Assembly (NCBI RefSeq): GCF_905171765.1
Contig: NC_053391.1
Coordinates: 148,743,917 to 148,807,916, forward strand
Origin: Bufo bufo
Taxonomy: Eukaryota > Chordata > Amphibia > Anura > Bufonidae
Reading direction: 5' to 3'
Length of the DNA: 64,000 bases
In this document: piece after piece, positions 57,203 to 64,000 of the stretch
How positions within the stretch are numbered: position 1 is the stretch's first letter
Layout of the letters: each line of letters begins with the position of its first letter
The notes under the pieces: model-generated
The model's input: the letters and a program-made list of their open reading frames with translations, nothing else
Database searches by the model: none
What the model was told of the DNA's origin: nothing
Program-made: the position numbers and the translations under genes

Positions 57203-57955
57203 TCACGCCACGCCCACAATTGTAAACCTGGCATGAGCAGGGAGAAGTTGCAAGTAGCGACGCAACTAACCATTACTCCGCCATCTGCGCCTGAAATATT
57301 CCTAATATAGGCATATTTCAGTATAATGAATGACCCCCATAGTTTTATTTTCCGTTATAACTAAAAAAGTTGTGTTGCAGGTAATACACACTAGTAAGTT
57401 ATTAGTTAATGGAACTAGCGATCTATCGTCTCTAGGTGCACTGTTCAAAGTATTACACCAGCAAGTAATGAGTCAAAGATATGAAGGTTTGTCTCTTTTT
57501 GGTACACTGTTCACACTAGTGTATGGCTTTGTCTGTCTTTTAAAGGGAATATGTCACCTTCAAACTATTTGCATAGAGACATAGCTGTAGTTCACCTCAT
57601 TAAAGCACAGTTTTTTTTTGTTGATTTGAGGTTCTGGTCCAAAGTTATGATACTATCTCTTAAACACTTCCAGACCAGGCAATTTACCCCCTTCCTGACC
57701 AATCTGACATGTGTCGCTTTACGTGGTAATAGCTTTGAAATGCTTTTACTTATTCAATCCATTCTGAGATTGTTATTCATTACACATTGTACGTCATGTT
57801 AATAGTAAATTTGTGGCATTCACCTGATGGAGTAAATAATGTGATATTTTTATAGAGTCGGTCGTTACAGATGCGGCAATATCAAATATGTCTATATGTC
57901 TATTTTATGTTAGTTTTACACAATAAGATTATTCTTAGAAAAAAAATCATGTTGT
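57203..57955. other. Non-coding, unassigned
   Basis: No gene. Short dispersed-repeat phrases occur (AATATTCCTAATATAGG; GAATGACCCCCATAG near 57327, as also at 30271 and 30577). Confidence 0.45.
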
Positions 57956-58500
57956 CTGATCTGAGCGGCACCATGAGGAGGCCACAGAGTGGCCCAATGA
58001 CAAAGTGTGGAGGTGGCGGCAGCAGTAGCAGTATGAGGAGGCCACCGAGTGGCACAATGACAGAGCGTGGAGGTGGTGGCAGCAGCAGCATCAGGAGGAA
58101 GCCAAAGAGTGGCACAATGACCAAGTCTGGAGGTGGCAACAATAGCAGCATCAGGAGGATACCATAGAGTGGCAAGGTGACATAGTGTGGAGATGGCAGT
58201 AGCAGCATTAGGAGACCACAGAGTGGCAAGGTGACATAGTGTGGAGATGGCAGCAGCAGCATCAGGATACCACAGAGTGGCAAAGTTACATATTGTGGAG
58301 ATGGCAGTAGCAGCAGCAGCATCAGGAGACCACAAAGTGGCAAGGTGACAAAGTTTGGAGATGGCAGCAGCAGCTGTATCAGGAGTCCACAAAGTGACCC
58401 GGTAACAGAGTGGGATGGTAGGTGGCAATACCAGTACCCGCTGACGAAGGTGGGTGAAAGAAGGAGCACTTGGTATCAGATGTGTGGCATCAGGCATGTT
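57956..58500. repeat. Minisatellite of about 57-63 bp units, about nine copies
   Basis: Units of the form AGGAGGCCACAGAGTGGC, then a variable AATGACAAAGTGTGGAGG, then TGGCAGCAGCAGCA. Frames are open on both strands across parts of it (Gly/Ser/Arg-rich on one strand, Leu/Pro-rich on the other) only because of the repeat. It lies next to a hATC fragment and is probably part of a decayed hAT element. Confidence 0.85.
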
Positions 58501-58589
58501 GCAGCTTCAGAGTAGTAGCTGAGGCAGGTAATCAGAAGAAACCGGTCTCTTTTATCAAAGTATTGGTGTGGCACCATGGATGATCTAGT

Positions 58590-58755
58590 CTGATACATCA
58601 GGAATTGGTGGTTGGAAATCCTGGCTGATCTACGCCTGATTTATCTTGACAAAGGTCAGTCTCTCCACATTTTGGGTGGACAGGCAAGTTCTCCTTGGGG
58701 TAACTATGGCCCCCGCCGCACTATACACCAGCTATGATGGCACACTACTGGCCGC
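58590..58755 (-). pseudogene. hAT transposase fragment (hATC end), third copy type
   Basis: Read on the minus strand, with frame errors, the segment gives a VYSAAGAIV-like stretch near 58715 and LTFVKINQA near 58640. These correspond to FSAAGGIV and LTFIKMNEAW in copy D. Only about 50 codons are recognisable, and no other part of the transposase is visible to the right. Confidence 0.6.
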
Positions 58756-59254
58756 TTCGTGTATTCATTTATAGAGAATATGGAACAGAACAGAAGGTTA
58801 AAATGTATCAACTTTATATGGTGTGGCTTAAAATATGATTTAATAATTATATTGGCGAATTTAACTTTATTTTCTTATAATTTTATTCAAGTTTTGGTTC
58901 AATATAATATTCAATATTTAATAATAAAAAATAAGTGTTGCCTAAGACAGGAGAGAATCCGCCAGTCTTCTGTTTATTCGACGACGTGTTTACGATGGAG
59001 AAAGCATTCAAAAAAACTATTTTTCTCCACCTGAAGACGAATCCTGTCAAGATTGATGCAACTGGGGGGAACCTGCCTGGCATGAACAGGAGTCTAGTAG
59101 CTACAGACAATGAGAAGACAAAGCATCAAGATAGCTTTGAGCCCGGAAGAGTCGCAAAGTTCATCAAGAGTCGCCCCCACGATGCAGATTTATCATGGAG
59201 ATATCATTGAGATTTCATGGAGATATCATTGAGATGAATAAATTTGTTAGTTTT
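58756..59254. other. Unassigned, with a 91-codon unrecognised frame (58935-59210, +)
   Basis: The plus-strand frame at 58935-59210 begins MLPKTGENPPVFCLF and is rich in Lys, Asp and Glu. It ends in DADLSWRYH before a stop in GATATCATTGA repeats. I recognise no domain. Codon content looks less random than in the neighbours, so it might be a fragment of an element-encoded protein, but there is no support beyond an open frame. The left part (58790-58930) is very AT-rich. Confidence 0.3.
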
Positions 59255-59774
59255 ACCGAAATACGTCAATAGAGATTTTACCACATATAACTGCAGCGCT
59301 GAACGCTAAAAAAAAATTGTTTTTCAACCGAAATACGTCACTAAACGTTTTGCCACATATAACCGCAACAGTGAAGGCTCAATATATTTTTTTTTTCTAC
59401 CAAAATATGTCACTAAAGGTTTAACCACATATAACTGTAAAAGTGAAGGCTGAATATATTTTGTTTTTGTACTTAAATAATACTGCAAAAGCGAAATGCG
59501 TATATACTGTATATTTTTTTGTACTGAAAAAGGCCAGTAAACACTTTCAGCAGAAATAAATGCACCAGTGAAGTGCGTATATGTTTTTCTTTCTGTACTG
59601 AAATAGGCCTGTAAACGCTTTCAACTCATATAACTGCAGAAGTGAACTGAGAATATATTTTTTATTTTTGTACTGAAATCGGCCAGTAAAGGCTTTTAGC
59701 AGAAATAAATGCACCGGTGAAGTGCGTAATTTATTTTTCTCTCTGTTCTGAAATAGGCCAGTAAACGCCTTTAG
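59255..59774. repeat. Tandem repeat of about 85 bp
   Basis: About six diverged units. The first three contain ACCGAAATACGTCA, CCACATATAACTGCA and GTGAAGGCT; later ones contain GTACTGAAATAGGCCAGTAAACG and AGAAATAAATGCACC. It ends directly at the TAGTGTTGG end of hAT C, so it belongs to an older element into which C inserted, or to host DNA. Confidence 0.75.
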
Positions 59775-60399
59775 TAGTGTTGGTCGAGCACCAAAGTGCT
59801 TGGGTGCTCGAGTAGAACACCTCGGGATGCTCAGGTGCTCTCCTTCCGAGTACAATGGAAGTCAATGGGAGAACCCGAGCATTAAATCAGGCACCCTCTG
59901 CTCTGAAGAGGGGGGGGTGTATGGTTCATACTAAAAGGACAGAAATTGATGGAAACACCACTGAAATGGTTCGGGAACAGCATGGGGAGGATGTTTGGAT
60001 GCATCTTGGACTCCCAGGTCGATGTTGGGAACGATGTTGTCCGAGTTGTATGAAATTTTTACAGACTGACGATAATACGCACCAAACCGAAGATAAAATC
60101 AATTTTAAAAGAAAAATTGTTAGGAAACATTCTTTCCTGTATATTTACTTGTATATAAAGGGGAAGTGCTGCCAAAAATTACTAGGAAGAGGCACTCTGA
60201 TACAACCTGTATATCACATAAAGGAGGGCTTCATTCACATTGTGGTACAATTGTTCAGGTAGTGGGACTCCTACACTTATAAAGCCTATGCACTAAGGGA
60301 AAGGGCTGCCAAAAATTACAAGATACCAGCACTCCAATACACCCTTTATTACACATAAAGGAGGGCATCATACACACCCTTGAAAAATTATGATTGCTG

Positions 60400-60895
60400 G
60401 CCTGCTGGTGACCCTCAAAAACATTAGGAGCAAGGGCCTACTAGTGACCCTCTAAAACATTAGGGATGAGGGTCTGCTGCTGAGCTGACCATCTAAAACA
60501 TTATGGGCCATGGCCTGCTGCCGAGCTGACAATCTAAAAATTTTTGTGGGTGAGGGCTTGCTGCCGAGCTGACCATTCAAAAATTTTTGTGGGTGAGGGC
60601 CTGCTACCGAGCTGACCATTTAAAAAAAATTGTGGCTGAGGGCCTGCTGCCGAGCTGACCATCTAAAACATTATGGGTGAGGGCCTGCTGCCGAGCTGAC
60701 CATCTAAAAGATTTTGTGAGTAAGAGGCCTGCTTCCGAGCTGACCAGCTAAAAATTTAGGGGTGAGGGTCTGCTGCTGAGCTGACCCTCTAAAACATTAT
60801 GGTTGAGGGCCTGCTTGTGACCCTCTAAAACATTATGGATGAGGGCCCGCTGCTGAGCTGACCCTATAAAACATTAGGAGCTAGGGCAGCCTAAT
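60400..60895. repeat. Tandem repeat of about 57-60 bp in hAT C
   Basis: Units such as GGGCCTGCTGCCGAGCTGACCATCTAAAACATTATGGGTGA, about nine copies. Homologous to the shorter array at 13918-14165 in hAT B. Confidence 0.9.
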
Positions 60896-61032
60896 AATCA
60901 TGTTGATATGATTGAGGAGGAGTACGAGAAAAGGAAGATTGAACCATATACCCTTTTTAGTGGTGGAAGGGGTGCATTGGAATACAGTATATTCAATATA
61001 CCATAAAAGCCACATTTAGAGTGCCTTTATGT

Positions 61033-61884
61033 TCAGCCGCTTTTCTCTGGTGGAGTAAAGAATTCGGGGGCAATCCAGGCCTTGTTCATTTTTAGAAAAG
61101 TCAACAGGTCAGCATTTTCAGTTGACAGGCGGATGCGCTTATCAGTTATTATGCCCCCAGCAGCACTAAATACACGCTCTGACAAAACGCTGGCGGCGGT
61201 GCAGGCCAGCACCTCCAAGGCATAGAGCGCCAGTTTGTGCCAGCTTGGACACCCAATAGTTGTAAGGCACGCAGGGATCACTGAGAACGATGACATGGTC
61301 TGCTACGTACTCCTTCACCATCTTCCAAAATTTTTCCCTCCTTGTGACACTAGGCCGCGCATTAGTTTGAGGGCACTGGCGGGGTGTCATAAAACTGTCC
61401 CAGGCCTTGGAGAGTGTTGCCCTGCCTCTGTTGGAACTGCTGTGTGTTCCCCTCGTCTCCCCTCCTCGGCTGCCCAAAGAAACTATGTACTCTGCAGCCA
61501 GCATTGTCAGCTGGATATTTTTGGAGCAATTTTTCCACAAGGACCTTCTGGTAATCCACCATTTTGCTTGTCCTCTCCACCACAGAAATGAGAGATGAGA
61601 AGTTCTCTTTGTAGCGGGGGTTTAGAAGGGTGAACAACCAGTAATCGGTGTTGACCAAAATGGGTACAACGCAAGGGTCACGGGAAAGGCAGCCTAACAT
61701 AAAGTCAGCCATGTGTGCCAGAGTCTAAACAGACAAGACTTCGCTCTCCTCATCAGGAGGATGACTCTCAATCTCTTCATCCTCTTCCTCCTCTTCTACC
61801 CATCCACGCTAAACAGATGGAATAAAACTTTCATGGGTACTACCCTCTGTAGCGGAGGCAATTGTCTCCTGCTCCTCCTCATCA
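61033..61884 (-). pseudogene. hAT transposase C, C-terminal part, disrupted
   Basis: Read leftwards from 61884: an acidic region matching 15300-15440 in copy B, then ADFMLGCLSRDPCVVPIL and LLNPRYKENFSSL, then TRREKFWKMVKEYVADHV, and finally the hATC domain (ALYALEVLACTAASVLSERVF, FSAAGGIITDKRIRLS, LKMNKAWIAPEF). At least two frameshifts lie between these. It is broken at 61884 by the chromovirus LTR. Confidence 0.85.
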
Positions 61885-62408
61885 TGTCATGCCCTGCTCT
61901 GGCTATGTGCGGAGGTCTGACAGGTTAGCAGCACGTGTGTAGCCTTGTGTTTTTGTTTTGGAGTTGAGCTATCCGCCTCCCTTCAGGTGCACTGGGTTGG
62001 GTCGTTGGTTTGAGTTTAAATTACGCCCACTCCCAGTGTCCTGTGCGGGTTATAGCTTCTGTCTGGCTCAGAGGAAGGAAGGAAGGATTTGCTGTTCCTG
62101 CTCAGTAAAGATAAGTTGGTTTTGCTATCTTGTGGTTGTCTGTCTGGGTTGTTAGAGAGACGCCGTCTCCCTCCAGGTCCTGAGGGAGCAGGCTGCCTCT
62201 TTCCCCCTTTCACCATCTTAGGGATTTTAGGGAATCTTCAGCCTAGGAACGGGGACACGTTTATTCCCACTTTCAGGGTCTGAACGTGGGCATAGAAGTC
62301 TAGGGAGAGCTGGTAAGGATTGTCAGGAGGTGACCTTTTTCCCCAGCTTCTTGCCTAGACACTTGTTTGTTGTTATTCTGTGTATCTTGTATCCTGTCTG
62401 CCGTGACA
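61885..62408 (+). repeat. 5' LTR of the second chromovirus copy (524 bp)
   Basis: Begins TGTCATGCCC and ends TGCCGTGACA. TTTAAA lies at 62015-62020, and the predicted transcript start is at about 62045 (GCGGGTTATA, 62045-62054). Confidence 0.8.
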
Positions 62409-62419
62409 TTATAATCCGC
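62409..62419 (+). promoter_or_regulatory. Primer-binding region of the second copy, predicted self-priming
   Basis: One T followed by TATAATCCGC, directly after the LTR. It pairs with GCGGGTTATA at 62045-62054 over 10 positions, one of them a G-U pair. The geometry (1-base spacer, distance from TTTAAA) is the same as in the first copy, and one pair is changed on both sides. Confidence 0.7.
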
Positions 62420-62454
62420 CAATACCTTGACTGCCATTTCTCAGCTGTTTCGAG

Positions 62455-63218
62455 ATGGAGTCATTTGATGCGCTAGTTGATCGCATGCAGAGATTATCCC
62501 TAGAGGTTGCGGATCTGCGTAATTCTCTCACACGGTGTCAGAATGCTCTGGCATCAGGTGCAATAGGAGGAAGTCAAATTTATGGGAAGCCTAAAGTCGC
62601 TCTCCCTGATAGATTTGCAGGGGGTGTGGATGACTTTATCCAGAGTCATGCAAGTTGTATTTTCGGCTGCGTCCATCTTCGTCTGGTGATGAGAGTCAGA
62701 GGGTAGGGATAATCATTTCCCTGCTTAAAGGGGGCTTCGCAATCCTGGGCCTTTTCTCTGCCGTCCGGTTCTGTGGCCCTCCGGTCGGTGGAAGAATTTT
62801 TTAAAGCCTTGGGATTAATTTATGATGATCCAGATCAGGTCTCGATAGCGGAATCTAAATTGCGTAATTTATTACAAGGTGAACAAAATGCAGAGGCTTC
62901 CTGCGTTGAGTTTAGGTGATGGGCTACCGAGTCAGAGTGGAATGACCCTGCGTTACATAGTCAGTTTTGTCAGGGATTATCTGAGAGATTGAAAGATGCC
63001 CTTGCTTTTCATGAGTACCCGAATACATTGGAGAATGCTATGTCTTTGGCAGTACGGTTAGATAGACGTATTAGAGAGAGGTGTAAGGTTCCCTCCACGC
63101 AAGGGATCCCTTCTGTGAGTGGTTTCGTCTCACCTGCTCCCCAGGGTGATATGACATGTAACTCTGGGGTAGGGGAGGAACCCATGCAGCTGGGTCAGGT
63201 ATCTTTCCGTTCTGGTAG
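62455..63218 (+). pseudogene. Gag fragment of the second chromovirus copy, disrupted
   Basis: The start MESFDALVDRMQRLSLEVAD is closely similar to the start of the first copy's gag (LVDRM...SLEVADLR). The frame shifts near 62690, and a later piece (from about 62980) has DALAFHEYPNTLENAMSL and GEEPMQLGQ, again as in the first copy. A stop (TGA in TTTAGGTGATGG near 62920) adds to the damage. Coding sequence ends where hAT E begins. Confidence 0.88.
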
Positions 63219-63625
63219 TAGTGATGGCCCGAATAGTTCGCCGGCGAATAGTTCCCGGCGAACATAGCATGTTCGCGTTCGTCGCGGCCTGGCGAACATA
63301 TGCGATGTTCGGTCCGCCCCCTATACATTATCATTGAGTAAACTTTGACCCTGTATCTCACAGTCAGCAGACACATTCCAGCCAATCAGCAGCAGACCCT
63401 CCCTCCCAGACCCTCCCACCTCCTGGACAGAATCCATTTTAGATTCATTTGGAATCTGCATTCTCAGTGAGAGGATGGACAGTGCTGCTGCTGCTGCTGA
63501 TTCAATAGGGAAAGCGTTAGCTAGGGCAGTGTTCTGTGTCCACAGACTCATCTGCTGTATGGACAGCGTCCTGACAGCACCCCAAAAAGCCCTTTTCAGG
63601 GCTGGTTCATCAGTCTGCTTTTTTT

Positions 63626-63666
<41 letters not shown>
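63219..63666. mobile_element. hAT element E, terminal segment
   Basis: Begins TAGTGATGGCCCGAATAG, with GTTCGCCGGCGAA motifs. Up to about 63610 it is the reverse complement of the end of hAT D (42781-43178), with a moderate number of differences. It ends in a (TA)n tract at about 63635-63666, where another element has entered. The left target bases are TCTGGTAG (63211-63218). Confidence 0.85.
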
Positions 63667-63668
<2 letters not shown>

Positions 63669-64000
63669 GGAGTGCAGAATTTTTAGGCAAGTTGTATTTT
63701 TGAGGATTAATTTTATTATTGAACAACAACCATGTTCTCAATGAACCCAAAAAACTCATTAATATCAAAGCTGAATATTTTTGGAAGTAGTTTTTAGTTT
63801 GTTTTTAGTTTTAGCTATTTTAGGGGGATATCTGTGTGTGCAGGTGACTATTACTGTGCATAATTATTAGGCAACTTAACAAAAAACAAATATATACCCA
63901 TTTCAATTATTTATTTTTACCAGTGAAACCAATATAACATCTCAACATTCACAAATATACATTTCTGACATTCAAAAACAAAACAAAAACAAATCAGTGA
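63667..64000 (+). mobile_element. Left end of a further DNA transposon (probably TA-targeting)
   Basis: Starts CAGGGAGTGCAGAATTTTTA directly after the (TA)n tract of hAT E, and a related phrase, GTGCATAATTATTAGGCAAC, follows at 63857. A TA target fits Tc1/mariner-type insertion. No coding sequence is reached within the window, so the superfamily is a guess. Confidence 0.5.

Larger units (their letters stand above)
59775..61884 (-). mobile_element. hAT-superfamily DNA transposon C (same family as B), interrupted
   Basis: Left end TAGTGTTGGTCGAGCACC, followed by GTGCTCGAG and CGAGCAT motifs within 110 bp. Then come unassigned subterminal DNA, a tandem array (60400-60895) like that in B, and the C-terminal part of a transposase on the minus strand. 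At 61885 the copy is cut by the second chromovirus. The rest of C is outside the window, if it still exists. Confidence 0.75.
61885..63218 (+). mobile_element. Second Ty3/gypsy chromovirus copy (5' part), interrupted by hAT E
   Basis: A 524-bp LTR (61885-62408), a primer region and the start of gag, on the plus strand. The LTR differs in length and sequence from the first copy, so this is a related family and not the same one. The preceding bases CATCA would be the target duplication, to be matched beyond the window. The element is cut at 63218 by hAT E. Confidence 0.85.

Noticed and set aside
57871..58167. Gly/Ser/Arg-rich frame resembling an RNA-binding tail
   Set aside because: It is produced by the 57-63 bp minisatellite, which stays open by unit length only; the opposite strand is open for the same reason.

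Overview
The window looks like repeat-dense vertebrate DNA, most probably from a frog or toad. This is an inference. It rests on the mixture of repeats: several hAT families with large internal minisatellites, two kinds of full-length Tc1-like element, a chromodomain Ty3/gypsy element, a CR1/Rex1-like LINE, Penelope-like relics, and palindromic MITEs ending in runs such as CCTCATGCACACGACCG. I find no host protein-coding gene, rRNA, tRNA or CRISPR array. Every long reading frame that I can name belongs to a mobile element.

Layout. 1-5595: right part of hAT element A (broken transposase, then a minisatellite of 38/117-bp units that carries a solo LTR). 5596-13190: mostly unassigned AT-rich sequence with a Penelope-like terminal relic, a MITE-like end, a degenerate tandem array, a foldback repeat and a Tc1 relic. 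13453-18624: hAT element B, a second family. 18640-27254: a GC-rich repeat and a series of palindromic MITEs in otherwise unassigned DNA. 27255-30195: a Tc1-like element rearranged by an inverted duplication that also copied flanking DNA. 30204-33559: further palindromic repeats, then AT-rich DNA. 33560-35800: a 5'-truncated LINE with an internal tandem duplication. 36061-43178: hAT element D, complete, with an exact 8-bp target duplication. 43556-45108: a complete Tc1-like element whose transposase has one nonsense codon. 47147-48570: an LTR joined to an inverted copy of its own end. 50630-51400: a Penelope-like coding relic with its GIY-YIG motif. 51723-57197: a complete Ty3/gypsy chromovirus with near-identical LTRs and one intact gag-pol frame. 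57956-64000: minisatellites, hAT element C, a second chromovirus inserted in C, hAT element E inserted in that, and a further DNA transposon end inserted in E.

The observation I rate highest is in the two chromovirus copies (51723-57197 and 61885-63218). The stretch next to the LTR, where a tRNA primer site is normally found, does not begin with TGG. It is complementary over 10 bases to the LTR sequence about 29-30 bases downstream of a TTTAAA box, which is where the transcript should begin. The two copies differ by a compensating base change (CCAC/GTGG against CCGC/GCGG). This points to Tf1/sushi-type self-primed reverse transcription. Other notable points are two independent inverted-duplication products at element ends, a hairpin with a compensating change inside a repeat found at two palindromes, and a common terminal consensus (about TAGWGWTGRGCGAA) shared by about ten hAT-like elements with different internal sequence.

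All coordinates and matches were read by eye. Element classification rests on protein motifs and terminal structure, without any database search.
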